From Corallococcus macrosporus (GTDB taxonomy: Bacteria; Myxococcota; Myxococcia; Myxococcales; Myxococcaceae), in the NCBI RefSeq assembly GCF_017302985.1, contig NZ_JAFIMU010000007.1:620001-684000 (forward strand): DNA of 64,000 nt, written 5' to 3'. Below the pieces are notes generated by a model. It made no database searches, was not told the DNA's origin, and saw only the letters and a list, made by a program, of their open reading frames with translations. Within the stretch, counting starts at the first letter, position 1. Every line of letters begins with the position of its first letter. Made by a program: the position numbers and the translations under genes. Below, one piece after another: positions 16,791 through 27,415 of this stretch.

Positions 16791-18947
16791 ATGGCTGACA
16801 CGCTGCCCACGGATTCAGCTCCTCCCGGCGGTCTGGACCGCCGCCGGTTCCTGACGTGGCTGGTGGCTTCACCCACGTTGATGATCGCGGCGCGGTGCGG
16901 GCTCGACCTTCCCTCGGCCCAGGCCTCGGAGGCTCCTGCGCTGGCGGAGACTCCCCTCAACCTCTACGTCGCCGTCCGGACCGATGGGCGCGTCGTCGCC
17001 ACCCTGCCCCGCACGGAGATGGGCCAGGGCATCACCACCGCCGTGGCCATGCTCGTCGCGGAAGAGCTCGACACGGGCCTGGAGGCCGTGGACGTGTCCA
17101 CCGCCGACGCGGATCCCCGCTGGCTCATCCAGCTGACCGGGCTGTCCTCCACGATGCGCTACCTGGCCGGCCCACTCCGCGCCGCCGCCGCGGAAGCCCG
17201 GGCCCGGCTGGTCACCGCCGCCGCGCACCGCTGGCGAGTCCTCGCCCTCAGCCTCACCACCTCGCAAGGCGAGGTCCGTGCGCCCGACGGCCGCCGGCTC
17301 GGCTACGGCGAGCTGGCCGAGGACGCCGCGCGCGTGCTGCTGCCGGAAGTCTCCCCGCTGCCGAAATCTCCGAGCGAGTACACCGTCGTCGGTCAGCCCA
17401 CGGGACGTGTCGACGCACGCGCCATCGTCACCGGCGAGGCACGGTACACCCTGGACCTCGACATCCCGGGCGCGGTGCCGACGGTCGTGGCGCGGCCTCC
17501 CACGCTGCGCGGCACGGTCCAGTCCCTCAATGCCTCCACCGCCCGCGCGATGCCCGGCGTCGTGGGCGTGGTGCGGATCCCGTCAGGCGTGGCGGTGGCG
17601 GCCGGGACGTTCGCGCAGGCCTTCGCGGCGCGCGACGCGTTGCAGATCACCTGGGCACCGGGACCGGCCAGCCACCTCTCCGACGCCAACATCCGGACCC
17701 GGCTGCGTGACGCCATCGGGCCCCGGCCGCTGCCCCCGCTGCTCACGACGCGAGTCGTGGAGGGCCGCTTCGACTTCCCCTACCTCGCGCACGCGCCCAT
17801 GGAGACGCAGAGCTGCGTGGCCCGCGTGACGGCGGACACCGCTGAAATCTGGTCCGGCGTCCAGGATCCGAAGTTCGCGCGGAGCCAGGTGGCCGCGGCG
17901 CTCGGCTGGGCGCTCACCCCGCAGCGGGTCACCGTGCATCCCATCCGCGCTGGCGGCGGCTTCGGCCGACGCTTCTTCACCGAGTCCGCCGTCGAGGCCG
18001 CGCTCATCTCGCGAGCGCTCGGGCAGCCGGTGAAGCTGATGTGGAGCCGCAACGACGACATGCGCCATGGCCACTACCGGCCCGCCAGCCACCACCGCAT
18101 CCTCGCCTCGCTGGGCCCCGGCGGATCCATCCTCGGCTGGCATCACCGCGCGGCCATCCCCACCGTGGAGTTCCCCCACGGCTTCGGAGACCTGCTCACG
18201 TCGCTGCTCGGACAGGCGCTGCCGGACGTCACCAGCGCGGTGTTCTTCGCGCTCACCCAGCACGTCCCCTACCAGTTCGGCTGGGTCGCCCAGAAGCTGG
18301 CCGAAGTGCCGCTCCCCATCCCCACCGCCTCCTTCCGCTCCGTCTTCACCAGCCAGGTCGGCGTGGCCAACGAGGTCTTCGTCGACCAGCTGGCCCGTGA
18401 GCTCCAGCGCGACCCCGTGGAGCTGCGCCGCTCCCGCCTCACGTCCCGCAGGCTCAAGGCCGTGCTGGACCGGGTGGTGCTCGAAGGGGCCTGGGGCCGC
18501 GCGCTGCCACCGGGCGTCGCCCAGGGCGTGGCCGTGCTGGAGGAGTGGGACAGCGCCATCGCCCACCTCATCGAGGTGGACGTCACGTCCGGGACGCCGC
18601 GCGTGCTGCGCGTGGTCATCGCCGCGGACGTGGGCCTGCCCATCAACCCGAAGGGCATCGAGGCCCAGCTCCAGGGCGCCGCGCTGGACGCGATGTCCAC
18701 CACGCTGAGCGCCGGGCTCCACATCGACGCGGGCGCCGTGCGCGAGGGCAGCTTCGCGGACTACCGGTGGCTGCGGATGAAGCACGCGCCCGCCTCCATC
18801 CAGGTGCACCTCGTGCGCTCCGACGACCGCGTGGGCGGCGTGGGAGAGCTGGGCTACCCCAGCGCGGCGGCGGCCCTGACCAACGCCATCGCCCGGGCGA
18901 CGGGCACCATGCCCACCCGCTTCCCCATCCTCGACGAGGGACCCTGA
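16791..18947 (+). CDS. Molybdenum hydroxylase large subunit (isoquinoline 1-oxidoreductase beta-type)
   Basis: A 718-residue molybdopterin-binding subunit of the xanthine dehydrogenase superfamily, closest in layout to the IorB/CoxL-like group that oxidises aldehydes or N-heterocycles. DRRRFLTWL near residue 16 is a twin-arginine signal, so the folded enzyme should be exported. The cofactor-binding parts are visible in GQG followed by [22 protein letters not shown] and the final [18 protein letters not shown], where the Glu of GVGELG is the catalytic base position. The iron-sulfur partner follows after 2 bp. No dedicated FAD subunit is present, which fits the IorAB type. The natural substrate cannot be read from sequence. 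Confidence 0.88.
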   Translation: MADTLPTDSAPPGGLDRRRFLTWLVASPTLMIAARCGLDLPSAQASEAPALAETPLNLYVAVRTDGRVVATLPRTEMGQGITTAVAMLVAEELDTGLEAVDVSTADADPRWLIQLTGLSSTMRYLAGPLRAAAAEARARLVTAAAHRWRVLALSLTTSQGEVRAPDGRRLGYGELAEDAARVLLPEVSPLPKSPSEYTVVGQPTGRVDARAIVTGEARYTLDLDIPGAVPTVVARPPTLRGTVQSLNASTARAMPGVVGVVRIPSGVAVAAGTFAQAFAARDALQITWAPGPASHLSDANIRTRLRDAIGPRPLPPLLTTRVVEGRFDFPYLAHAPMETQSCVARVTADTAEIWSGVQDPKFARSQVAAALGWALTPQRVTVHPIRAGGGFGRRFFTESAVEAALISRALGQPVKLMWSRNDDMRHGHYRPASHHRILASLGPGGSILGWHHRAAIPTVEFPHGFGDLLTSLLGQALPDVTSAVFFALTQHVPYQFGWVAQKLAEVPLPIPTASFRSVFTSQVGVANEVFVDQLARELQRDPVELRRSRLTSRRLKAVLDRVVLEGAWGRALPPGVAQGVAVLEEWDSAIAHLIEVDVTSGTPRVLRVVIAADVGLPINPKGIEAQLQGAALDAMSTTLSAGLHIDAGAVREGSFADYRWLRMKHAPASIQVHLVRSDDRVGGVGELGYPSAAAALTNAIARATGTMPTRFPILDEGP

Positions 18948-18949
18948 CC

Positions 18950-19438
18950 ATGCCGGCCCATCACTTCCTGCTCAACGGTCAGCCGGTGTCGGTGGAGTCG
19001 CCCGCGGACCTGCCCCTCCTGTGGGTGCTCCGCGACGTGCTGGGCGTCACGGGTCCCAAGTACGGCTGCGGCGTCGGAGTCTGCGGCGCGTGCACCAGCC
19101 ACCTGGACGGCGAGGCCTTCCGTCCCTGCCTCCACCCCGTGGGCGAGGTCGCGGGCCGCGAGGTGAAGACCATCGAGGGCCTGGCGGACGCGACGGGCCT
19201 GCACCCCGTGCAGCAGGCGTGGATCGCCGAGGACGTGGCCCAGTGCGGCTTCTGCCAGCCAGGGCAGATCATGGCCGCCGTCGCGCTGCTGCGGAAGAAC
19301 CCCCAGCCGACGGACGCGGACATCGACGCGGCCATGAGCGACAACGTCTGCCGCTGCGGCACCTACGTCCGCATCCGCTCCGCCATCCACCGCGCCGCGC
19401 TGCTCTTGCGAAGCGGCGCGGTGCCCCGGGAGGGCTGA
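18950..19438 (+). CDS. (2Fe-2S) subunit of the molybdenum hydroxylase (isoquinoline 1-oxidoreductase alpha-type)
   Basis: A 162-residue two-cluster iron-sulfur protein. The plant-type ferredoxin cluster is in [11 protein letters not shown] followed by a later Cys, and the second, helical-domain cluster is in CGFCQPG and CRCG. Size and order match the small subunit of IorAB-type enzymes, passing electrons from the molybdenum centre. ATG 18950 lies 2 bp after the large-subunit stop, so the two genes are co-translated. It has no Tat signal of its own, which fits export by piggy-back on the large subunit. Confidence 0.9.
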   Translation: MPAHHFLLNGQPVSVESPADLPLLWVLRDVLGVTGPKYGCGVGVCGACTSHLDGEAFRPCLHPVGEVAGREVKTIEGLADATGLHPVQQAWIAEDVAQCGFCQPGQIMAAVALLRKNPQPTDADIDAAMSDNVCRCGTYVRIRSAIHRAALLLRSGAVPREG

Positions 19439-19443
19439 GCCGG

Positions 19444-20559
19444 CTACCTCGGCGCGGGCCGGAACCACGTGGGCTCGGCGCGGACCGTCGTGCCGCCGGT
19501 GAACATGCCTCCGGTGAAGAAGGCGTCCTCGAAGAAGTGGTACGGGTGGACCCGCTCCGGGCGGCTGACGGCCTCCAGCTTCGCGGCGAGCGCATCGGGA
19601 ATCCGCACGTCGAGCGCGTGCAGGTTCGCCTCCAGCTGCTCCAGCCGCGTCGCGCCGATGATGGTGGACGCCACGCCCGGCCGGCGCGTCACCCACGCGA
19701 GCGCCACCTGCGCCGGGGGCCGGTCCAGCTCCTTCGCCACCTCGCGCAGCGTGTCCACGATGGCCCAGTTGCGCTCGGTGAAGAGCTTCTCGAAGCCCGG
19801 GTTGCCGCCGCCCTGGATGGAGGGCAGCCGCCCCTCGCCCTTCGCCTGCGTGCCCTCCCGCGTGTACTTGCCGGACAGCAGCCCCGACGCCAGCGGGCTC
19901 CACGGCGTGATGGACGCGCCCAGGGCCAGCGCCGCCGGGATGTGCTCGCGCTCGATGTTCCGCTCCACCAGCGAGTACTCCAGCTGCAACGCGGCGACGC
20001 GCTCCCAGCCCTCCGCCTCCGCCAGCGACTGCGCGCGGGTGAAGTACCAGGCCGGCACGTCCGACAGGCCGATGTAGCGGACCTTGCCCTCGCGCACGAG
20101 CGCGTCGAGCGTGCGCATCACCTCGTCCACCGGCGTCACGCCGTCCCACGCGTGCAGCCAGTACAGGTCCACGTAGTCCGTCTTCAGCCGCCGCAGCGAC
20201 CCCTCCAGCGCGCGGCGGATGTTCTTGCGGCCGTTGCCGCCCGCGTTCGGGTCGCCGGGCGACGTGTTGATGGTGAACTTCGTCGCGATGACCGCGCGGT
20301 CGCGGCCGCCGGCCTGCGCGAACCAGTCTCCGATGATGGCCTCGCTGGAGCCGCCGGTGTACCCGTCCGCCGTGTCCAGGAAGTTGCCGCCGGCCTCCAG
20401 GTAGCGCGCGAGGATGCGGTGCGCGGTGTCCCGGGGGCTGCCCCAGCCCCACTCGGTGCCGAAGGTCATGGTGCCCAGGCACAGCGGGCTCACGCGCAGG
20501 CCACTGCGGCCCAGCAGGTGGTACTGCGCCAGCGAATCGATGCGAGCGGTCGTCGTCAT
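19444..20559 (-). CDS. Aldo/keto reductase
   Basis: A 371-residue NAD(P)H-dependent reductase of the aldo/keto reductase family. The catalytic tetrad is complete: Asp62 and Tyr67 (LDTADGY), Lys94 (ATKF) and His136 (WLHAWD). It is longer than typical YajO/Tas-type members because of about 25 extra C-terminal residues. An AGGGAG site lies 8 nt before the start. It is divergent from a LysR-type regulator 97 bp away, the standard arrangement for a regulator controlling its neighbour, so it is probably induced by a small carbonyl or aromatic effector (inference). Confidence 0.9.
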   Translation of the reverse strand: MTTTARIDSLAQYHLLGRSGLRVSPLCLGTMTFGTEWGWGSPRDTAHRILARYLEAGGNFLDTADGYTGGSSEAIIGDWFAQAGGRDRAVIATKFTINTSPGDPNAGGNGRKNIRRALEGSLRRLKTDYVDLYWLHAWDGVTPVDEVMRTLDALVREGKVRYIGLSDVPAWYFTRAQSLAEAEGWERVAALQLEYSLVERNIEREHIPAALALGASITPWSPLASGLLSGKYTREGTQAKGEGRLPSIQGGGNPGFEKLFTERNWAIVDTLREVAKELDRPPAQVALAWVTRRPGVASTIIGATRLEQLEANLHALDVRIPDALAAKLEAVSRPERVHPYHFFEDAFFTGGMFTGGTTVRAEPTWFRPAPR

Positions 20560-20656
20560 GGAAGGCTCCCTGCGAGTTGGATGCCCTCAAGGTGCCCTCC
20601 GGACGCTGCCGGATGAAGACGCGGAAGTTGCACGGACTGTTTAGACTTTCTTCGAA

Positions 20657-21562
20657 ATGGCCCTGACACCCCTCAACGCCCTGACCGTGTTCGTCACCGT
20701 CGCCCGCCGGCGCAGCTTCAGCCAGGCCGCGAAGGAGCTGGGCGTGTCCTCGTCCGCGGTGAGCCAGGCGGTGCGCCAGTTGGAGACGAAGCTGGGACAG
20801 GCGCTGCTCGCCCGCACCACGCGCAGCGTGTCCGTCACCGACGCCGGACAGCGGCTGCTGGACGAAGCCGCTCCGGGGCTCCAGTCCGCGCTGGCGGCGC
20901 TCGAGCACCTGGCCGCCGGGGACACCCAGCACATGACGGGTTCCCTCAACCTGTCCGTGCCCGCGTTCTCCGTGGCGCCCGTGGTGGAGCCGGTGCTGCC
21001 GCGCTTCCTCGCGGCCCACCCGCACGTGCGCGTGAACGTGTCCGTGCAGGACCGGTTCGTGGACATCGTGAAGGAGGGCTACGACGCGGGCGTCCGGCTG
21101 ACGGAGTCCGTGCAGCGCGACATGGTCCAGGTGCGCCTCACGCCCGCCTTCCGCTTCCTCGTCGTGGGCGCCCCCGCGTACTTCGAGCGGCACGGGACAC
21201 CGCGGCATCCCCGCGACCTGGTGAACCACGCGTGCCTGGGCTACCGCGCGCCTTCCACGGGGCTGCCCTACCACTGGGAGTTCGAACAGGGGACGAAGGA
21301 GCTCACCGTACCGGTGAAGGGGCCGCTCACGTCGGACAACTCGGCGCTGCTCCTGACCATGGCCAGCGCGGGCCTGGGGCTCGCCTACCTCTCGGAGCTC
21401 CAGTCCGCGCCCGCCTTGCGCTCCGGTGCACTGCGGCCCGTGCTGGAGGAGTGGGCACCGCTCGTCCCCGGCCTCTTCCTGTACTACCCCCACCGGGCGC
21501 GGGCCTCCCGCCCGCTGCGGGCCTTCATCGAGCTGGCGAGGGAGCTGCTCCCCCGCCGCTGA
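20657..21562 (+). CDS. LysR-family transcriptional regulator
   Basis: A 301-residue regulator with the N-terminal winged helix typical of LysR proteins ([17 protein letters not shown] and [13 protein letters not shown] within residues 10-50) and a C-terminal substrate-binding-protein-like effector domain. It resembles the subgroup that regulates oxidoreductases. It is transcribed away from the aldo/keto reductase gene, and the 97-bp gap should contain the shared operator; I could not settle on a single T-N11-A box. It probably activates the reductase gene and represses itself. Confidence 0.9.
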   Translation: MALTPLNALTVFVTVARRRSFSQAAKELGVSSSAVSQAVRQLETKLGQALLARTTRSVSVTDAGQRLLDEAAPGLQSALAALEHLAAGDTQHMTGSLNLSVPAFSVAPVVEPVLPRFLAAHPHVRVNVSVQDRFVDIVKEGYDAGVRLTESVQRDMVQVRLTPAFRFLVVGAPAYFERHGTPRHPRDLVNHACLGYRAPSTGLPYHWEFEQGTKELTVPVKGPLTSDNSALLLTMASAGLGLAYLSELQSAPALRSGALRPVLEEWAPLVPGLFLYYPHRARASRPLRAFIELARELLPRR

Positions 21563-21618
21563 AACCCGGGCGGGAATGCCTCGCAGGCACTCTTCCCGTA
21601 GACTGGTGGGGGGCCTCC

Positions 21619-22866
21619 ATGCCGAAGCGCGAATTCGACGAGGGTTACGACGTCTCGACGCTCGGCGGCGTCTCCATCCTGTTCATCCCCTTCGACGCCG
21701 CGAAGAAGTTCTACAAGGCCAACACCACCAAGGGCGTGAAGGGGCTGAGCGCGTCGTTCAACGACAGCGGGCAGCGGGTGGACGGGGCGAACCTGGCGAA
21801 CCCGCTCGTGCCTGGCATGGCCGCCAGCGCCTTCCTGCAGGGGCCGGACATCGCCTCGAAGCTCGCGGACATCGTGCGGCAGGAGTGCGACCTCATCCGC
21901 AACCTGTACAACCCGGACGCCGACCATGACGACAACTACCAGTCCTGGCTGGAGAGCAACGGCCCCCAGGCGGCGGACACGTCCCAGTGGAGCGACCGGC
22001 GCAAGAACCGCATCGAGCGGAACCTGCGCGGCTACAAGCACTACCCCAGCCTGCTCTTCCTGTCGGAGAACCCCACGGGCTCCCCCTTCCCGGACCGCAT
22101 CGACATCGCCGGGCTTGGAATGTCCTACGTGCGCAGGCACCTCATCGACGACTCGACGGTCAAGGGCATCAAGCACGTCAACGAGATCGCCCTCTACCTG
22201 CGCGAGGACCTCCACCAGCAGGTGGAGAACCCGAAGAACGACGGCTTCTACCTGGAGGCCACCACCCTCACGCGCAAGACGGCGTCCATCCAGGCGAAGC
22301 TGAAGTCCAAGGACGAGTACATCCTCAAGGTGACGCTGGGGAACCGGTATGGCCATTCGGTGACGGTGGCCGGCGTGCACCTGCGCGCGTCGCTGACCGG
22401 CTCCAACCCGCAGGAGCGGCAGGTGGAACGCAACGCGCTGCAGACCTTCTGCGTGTCCGAGGGCATCCAGGTGATGGTCGGCGACTTCAACATGGACCTG
22501 CAGGAGACGACCCAGGGCAGCCGGGGCGTCTTCTTCGACGGCCGTCCGGAGAGCCGGCCCACGTACCTGCTGCCCCACAAGAGCCCCGAGGCCATCCCGC
22601 TCTTCCAGCAGCAGTACTCGAACTCCGCCGGCAACGCCCACTACATGGGCTACTACCAGGCGGACGCGGAGCACCTGGAGCTGTCCGGGCCCGGCATGTA
22701 CGGACTGATGGGCGCCAGCGGCTCGCGGCACCTGCATTCCGAGGGCAAGTACTACTCGGACCACCCGTCCATCTACCTGCAGGTGAAGTCCACGCGCCTG
22801 ACGGGCGAGGCGCGCGACAAGATCCTCGCGAGGAAGATCCTCCGCGTCATCCGGCCCATGAAGTGA
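21619..22866 (+). CDS. Endonuclease/exonuclease/phosphatase (EEP) fold protein
   Basis: A 415-residue protein whose C-terminal part has the two key EEP-superfamily signatures: GDFN at 288-291 and SDH at 380-382, which in DNase I-like and sphingomyelinase-like enzymes bind metal and activate water. The N-terminal half is unfamiliar and has no signal peptide. Long insertions separate the motifs. The start at 21619 follows a GGGGGGCC-type stretch and gives a protein without an odd N-terminal extension. The substrate (nucleic acid, inositol phosphate or lipid) cannot be assigned. Confidence 0.72.
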   Translation: MPKREFDEGYDVSTLGGVSILFIPFDAAKKFYKANTTKGVKGLSASFNDSGQRVDGANLANPLVPGMAASAFLQGPDIASKLADIVRQECDLIRNLYNPDADHDDNYQSWLESNGPQAADTSQWSDRRKNRIERNLRGYKHYPSLLFLSENPTGSPFPDRIDIAGLGMSYVRRHLIDDSTVKGIKHVNEIALYLREDLHQQVENPKNDGFYLEATTLTRKTASIQAKLKSKDEYILKVTLGNRYGHSVTVAGVHLRASLTGSNPQERQVERNALQTFCVSEGIQVMVGDFNMDLQETTQGSRGVFFDGRPESRPTYLLPHKSPEAIPLFQQQYSNSAGNAHYMGYYQADAEHLELSGPGMYGLMGASGSRHLHSEGKYYSDHPSIYLQVKSTRLTGEARDKILARKILRVIRPMK

Positions 22867-22876
22867 AACCGAAGCG

Positions 22877-25108
22877 TCAGGGCGCCCGCGGACGCCGGAG
22901 CACCACGGCCGCGAGCCCCAGTGCGCTGAGCACGGACAGGGCCAGCCCCACGCGGAAGCTCAGCGGGCGGTAGTCGAAGCGGACCATGTGGAGTCCTCGC
23001 GGAACGCGCACGGCGCGCAGCGCCAGGTCCGCCCGGTGGATGGGCGCGTCCTGCCCGTCCACGGTCGCGGTCCAGCCCGGGTAGTGGCTGTCGGACACGA
23101 CGAGGTAGCTCTCGTCGCAGGCCTCCACCTTCAGCTCCAGGTGCTGGGCGCCCTGCCGCACCCACTCGACGGAGCCCGTGCACGCGGGCCGCTCCAGCGG
23201 CGCTCCCGAGGCCAGGAAGGCCGTGTGCCGGAAGGGCTGGGAGTCATCCTCCACCGCCGCGAGCGCCTGGGCATCCGTCACCACGCGGGCGCGCTGCACC
23301 AGGAAGGCGCGCGGCATCGCGGTGCGCGAGCGGGACAGCGTGGTGCCGTCGTCCGCCGTGTGGAGCAGCTCCAGGTCGTCGTAGGGCGGCGGTCCGTTGC
23401 GCAGGTAGTGGGTGACGCCCGCCAGGTCGAAGACGGTGCGCCGGCCCGCGTCGTGGAAGACCTCCGAGTACACGGGCTCGGGCGCACCCGAGCCCTCCAG
23501 CGCGGGCAGGCGCGCCTCGACGAAGCGGTTGGGGATGAGCTGTTCGAGGCTGCGCTCGATGGTGTTTCCCGCGCCCTCGCGCGAGGGGTCCTCGGGGGCC
23601 TGGATGTCCACGCTGATGCGCCCCGGGTAGGGCTGGGGCAGGAAGACGCGCAGGGAGAAGGGCCGCAGCAGCGACTCCAGCGGCGCGTATCCCGGCCGGC
23701 CCAGCAGCGCGTGGGAGGCCGCCACCTCCAGCACCGCGAGCACCGCGACGCCCTGCCGCACCTGGCGGGCGCGGGCGAAACCGCCGCGAGGCCAGAGCAC
23801 CACGAGCGTGGCCAATCCCAGCCACAGGGGCACCCACGGGGCACCCGCCTCGGCGGAGGCGCGCATGGACAGCGCGCGGGCCACGGGCCCCAGGGCGGCC
23901 ATGGCGCCCACCATGCCCACGAGGGCCACGGCCGCGCGAAGGCGCGAAGGACGCAGGCGGCGCGCGAGCCGGCCCAGGGCATCCACCCCGAACGCGGAAA
24001 GCACGGACACGCAGAACGCGGCCCCCACGAAGTACTTCACCGGGTAGCGGAAGAGGGAGAACGGGGGCACGTGCAGCAGCACCCAGGACGCGGGCGCGAA
24101 GTGGCGCCCCAGGCTCAGCGCCACGAGCACCAGCGCGCCCACCGCGAAGGGCCGGACGCGCCGGGGCCCGCGCAGGGCGCCCAGCAATGCGAGCGCGCAG
24201 GGGAGCGTCCCCAGGAAGACGCTGAGGATGAACCACTGGTCCTCGCCCCAGTAGCGGTCCCGGGGCCAGTCCGCGAGCGGCCACAGCGCGGACAGCACCT
24301 GCGGCCACGACATGGACCAGACGAGCGGCCAGCGCCAGGAGCCCTGCATGCGGAGGGAGTTTCGCGCGAACTCGGCGGCGGGCAGCAGCGCCACCGCGGC
24401 GAGCATCGCCGCCAGCGCGAAGCCCCCCGTCACGCGAGCCACCGAACGCACGCGAGCCACGGAAGCGCACCGGGGCGCGCCCCCCGCGACCAGCACCGCG
24501 ACCATCCCCTGCCACAGCGTGGTCTCCGGCGAGCCGGCGAAGAGGGACAGCGCGCCGTACACGGCCAGCCGTGCCATGGGCCCCAAAGCACCGCGCCCCG
24601 GACGGTGGTGCACGTCGAGCGCGGCGCCCACGAGGAAGCCGCTCCACGCGGCGGCGTCGACGACGTTCTGCTGGGTGCCCAGCCGCGTCATCAGCACCGA
24701 CAGCCCGAACGTGACGCCCGCGACGGCGGCCGCGGCCCAGGAGGCCCGCAGCCTCCGGCACAGCCGGAACACGCCCGCCGCCGCGAGCACGACGTGCCCC
24801 ACCTGCATCACCGTCATGGACACGATGGGGCCCGTGAGCAGCACGGCGGCCCAGCGAGGCGGGTAGTACACCTGCGAATAGAGCGTCGCCGCGAACGGCT
24901 GCCCCAGGCGCAGGTAGGGGTTCCACAGCGGCACTTCGCCCGCGTGCAGCGACTCCAGCAGGAAGGCCGAGTCCGGGAAGAACATGCGGAACAGGTCGCG
25001 TCCCGCGAACAGATTTCCCTCCAGCACCGGCGCGTAGACGAACGCGAGCAGCACCAGCAGCCCCACGAGGAGAAGTCCTGCCGGTCCTCGCGTCCGTGGC
25101 GCCGTCAT
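22877..25108 (-). CDS. YfhO-family polytopic membrane protein
   Basis: A 743-residue protein with roughly 11-13 membrane helices followed by a soluble domain. The early PLWNPYLRLGQP and the late YPGWTATVDGQDAPI and VRFDYRP phrases are hallmarks of YfhO/GT-C-like proteins, which in other bacteria help add sugars to cell-wall polymers. It is the last gene of a minus-strand unit with the DUF3142 protein and a large secreted protein; the gap to the preceding gene is 33 bp. Role in glycan or lipid-linked sugar transfer is inference from the family. Confidence 0.82.
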   Translation of the reverse strand: MTAPRTRGPAGLLLVGLLVLLAFVYAPVLEGNLFAGRDLFRMFFPDSAFLLESLHAGEVPLWNPYLRLGQPFAATLYSQVYYPPRWAAVLLTGPIVSMTVMQVGHVVLAAAGVFRLCRRLRASWAAAAVAGVTFGLSVLMTRLGTQQNVVDAAAWSGFLVGAALDVHHRPGRGALGPMARLAVYGALSLFAGSPETTLWQGMVAVLVAGGAPRCASVARVRSVARVTGGFALAAMLAAVALLPAAEFARNSLRMQGSWRWPLVWSMSWPQVLSALWPLADWPRDRYWGEDQWFILSVFLGTLPCALALLGALRGPRRVRPFAVGALVLVALSLGRHFAPASWVLLHVPPFSLFRYPVKYFVGAAFCVSVLSAFGVDALGRLARRLRPSRLRAAVALVGMVGAMAALGPVARALSMRASAEAGAPWVPLWLGLATLVVLWPRGGFARARQVRQGVAVLAVLEVAASHALLGRPGYAPLESLLRPFSLRVFLPQPYPGRISVDIQAPEDPSREGAGNTIERSLEQLIPNRFVEARLPALEGSGAPEPVYSEVFHDAGRRTVFDLAGVTHYLRNGPPPYDDLELLHTADDGTTLSRSRTAMPRAFLVQRARVVTDAQALAAVEDDSQPFRHTAFLASGAPLERPACTGSVEWVRQGAQHLELKVEACDESYLVVSDSHYPGWTATVDGQDAPIHRADLALRAVRVPRGLHMVRFDYRPLSFRVGLALSVLSALGLAAVVLRRPRAP

Positions 25109-25141
25109 GCTGGCGTCATCGTAGGACGGATGTCCTTTGCA

Positions 25142-27415
25142 TCAGTAGACGTATGGCGTCTTGCGCGCCCACTCCGTCTTGCCGTAGCGCTTGTGGAGCC
25201 AGGAGAAGGCCTTCTTCGCCTCCGGGGTGTTCTGGCCGCAGCCCCGCTTGCTGGAGCGGACCGCGCGGAACAGCGCGATGGGCGAGCGCGGATCCTCCGG
25301 GTGCGCCTTCGCCCAGTCCAGCGCCACACGGGAGAAGAAGGCCACGGAGTTGCCCGCGGCGTTGAGGGCCTTCCACTCCGCCGCGGCGTCCGCGCGCTCC
25401 TCCGGGCTCGAGAACGGCAGCGGCCCCGGGGTCCCCGGCGGATCCTGGAGGTACTCCATTCCCGGCACGCACCACCCGTTGCGGAACCAGCTCAGGTCCT
25501 CGGTCAAATCGAGCTGCGGCGAGGTGTCCGCCAGCCGGTCCCTGCCGGGCTGAAGCCGCGCGGAGACGACCGGCAGTCCCATGATCAGCAGCCGCGCGTC
25601 GAAGAGGCGCTCCTCCAGCGTGGGCCGCCCCACGATGGCCAGCAGCTCCGCGCGCGCCTTGGGCTCGGATTCCGCGAGCGCGACGGCCTGGGCCTTCAGG
25701 GTCGCGTCGTCCCCCACCACGGCGGCGCGAGCGAACACCGCCCACGACACCTGACGGCGCAGCGCGGGGCTCAGGCCGGGGAGCGCGGTCCACTCGCGCA
25801 GCCGGCGCGTGGGGACATGGGACTCCAGGTAGAGCGCCCGCCAGGGGCTGAGCCCCATGAGCGCGGTCTCCGGAGCCTGGGAGTTCCAGTCCTGATGGGG
25901 CCCCTGCTCCTCGTCCGCCACGAGCTGGGCCGCGTTGCGCAGCGCTTCGTCCCAGTCTTTCGCCAGGTGCAGCCGCTCCTCGCGCAGGAGGTTGTCCGTG
26001 GAGGCCTGGTCGCGCACCAGGGCCAGGGGGATGGTGTCCAGCAGTGCCCGGGCCTCCGCCAGCTGGCCCCGCTCCCGCAGCAACTGCACGGAGCGCCAAG
26101 CGAGCGTCATGCCCGCGGGAGACTCCACCGGCACCTTCGCCGCGTCCGCGAGCAGCGCGGGCACCTGCGGCGCATCCTTGGGGGCCGCCAGCATCGCGAG
26201 CACGAGCCAGGGTTGGTGCGCGGTCTTCTTCCAGCGGGCCACGGCGGTCTCGAAGGCCTTCGCCGGCCCCGGCCCCATCGGCGTGCCGTCATCCCCGTTG
26301 GGGGGAATGGACATGAGCTGGAGCCACTCGGAGAGCTCCGCCGCGCGAGGCTTCAGCCCCGGGCAGGTGACGGGGTTGCCCTCCGCGTCCCGCTCCATCC
26401 GGAGGCCGCCCAGCTCCGCCTGCAGCGCGGAGCCCGTCCCCTTCTCCAGCACCCGCGAGAACAGCTCACACCGCCACGTCTCCGGCGACAGGTGCTCGCG
26501 CACGATGGAGAGCAGGCGCCGCGTGGGACCGTGGACCTCCCGCAGCTTCGGATCCGCGAGCACCTTCTGGATGGCCGCTTCCGCCTGCGTCAAGCGCGCC
26601 GGCGTGTCGTCCTTCTCCGTGCGTACGGTCGCTTCGTCCCCTCGCGGAGAGAACAGCGCCTGCCGCACGCGGGTGCGCACCACGAGGTACGCCGCGAGGA
26701 CGCGGTGCGGTGACGCCGCGTTGTCCGCGATGGCCTGGAAGGCCTGCGCCGCGTCATCGAACCTTCCGCAGTACAGGTGCATGGCCGCGGCCTGGTAGTC
26801 GCGCTCGGCCTGACGGCGGGCCTGCTCGCGGGGCGTCAGCGCCTCCACGAAGCCGGGCTCCGGTTCGGACAGGAAACAGCCGTCGCCGAAGACGCCGTCC
26901 TGGTGGCCCACCCACTCCCGCAGCAACGCCGGGCGCTGCTTCCACTCGCGCGCCAGCGTGCGCGCCGTGGCCGCGGCGTGCAGGAAGGCATCGCCGTGGA
27001 TGCGGGAGTACCGGGCGTAACCGTCCTCCCCCATGAACATCAGCTCGCGCGGCTCGAGGGAGGGCATCACCTCCTTGCGCACGGCGATCCATTGCTGACT
27101 GGCCCACTCCGCGTCGGCGCCGTACCCGTAGCGGGACTCCGCCTCGCGCCAGCCCGACACCAGGTGCTTCTGCTCGTCCGCCGTGGTGGGAATGCCCATC
27201 ATCGTGCGCCAGGCGAACGCGAGGTAGGGCAGGTCATACGTGCGGCGGATCACCCCCAGGCGTCCGGCGGCGAAGCTGTCGAAGGGCCGGTCGGGATTGT
27301 CGCTGACCTGGTAGCGGGGGTCGGGTTCGAACTCCGGCCCGCAGGCATCGGCGATGACGGGAGGCAGCAGGACCGCGAGGCCCACGAGCCCCAGGACTGT
27401 TCTTGCGTTCTTCAT
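25142..27415 (-). CDS. Large secreted protein of unknown function, partner of DUF3142
   Basis: A 757-residue protein beginning with a clear signal sequence (MKNARTVLGLVGLAVLLPP) and cleavage probably near IADACGPE. The frame is open 255 nt upstream but the start at 27415 carries the signal and overlaps the DUF3142 stop (ATGA), so it was preferred. The mature part is mostly alpha-helical with alanine- and arginine-rich stretches that may be TPR-like; cysteines are few. I recognise no family. Being sandwiched between a DUF3142 protein and a YfhO protein suggests a shared envelope job. Confidence 0.75.
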   Translation of the reverse strand: MKNARTVLGLVGLAVLLPPVIADACGPEFEPDPRYQVSDNPDRPFDSFAAGRLGVIRRTYDLPYLAFAWRTMMGIPTTADEQKHLVSGWREAESRYGYGADAEWASQQWIAVRKEVMPSLEPRELMFMGEDGYARYSRIHGDAFLHAAATARTLAREWKQRPALLREWVGHQDGVFGDGCFLSEPEPGFVEALTPREQARRQAERDYQAAAMHLYCGRFDDAAQAFQAIADNAASPHRVLAAYLVVRTRVRQALFSPRGDEATVRTEKDDTPARLTQAEAAIQKVLADPKLREVHGPTRRLLSIVREHLSPETWRCELFSRVLEKGTGSALQAELGGLRMERDAEGNPVTCPGLKPRAAELSEWLQLMSIPPNGDDGTPMGPGPAKAFETAVARWKKTAHQPWLVLAMLAAPKDAPQVPALLADAAKVPVESPAGMTLAWRSVQLLRERGQLAEARALLDTIPLALVRDQASTDNLLREERLHLAKDWDEALRNAAQLVADEEQGPHQDWNSQAPETALMGLSPWRALYLESHVPTRRLREWTALPGLSPALRRQVSWAVFARAAVVGDDATLKAQAVALAESEPKARAELLAIVGRPTLEERLFDARLLIMGLPVVSARLQPGRDRLADTSPQLDLTEDLSWFRNGWCVPGMEYLQDPPGTPGPLPFSSPEERADAAAEWKALNAAGNSVAFFSRVALDWAKAHPEDPRSPIALFRAVRSSKRGCGQNTPEAKKAFSWLHKRYGKTEWARKTPYVY

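Noticed and set aside
18854-21493. An 879-codon minus-strand frame
   Set aside because: It runs antisense over the iron-sulfur subunit and LysR genes and out of frame across the aldo/keto reductase; low-complexity composition, no motif.
22988-26713. A 1241-codon plus-strand open frame
   Set aside because: It is antisense to the YfhO and large secreted-protein genes, rich in Arg, His and Gln, with no domain or signal; a high-GC shadow frame.
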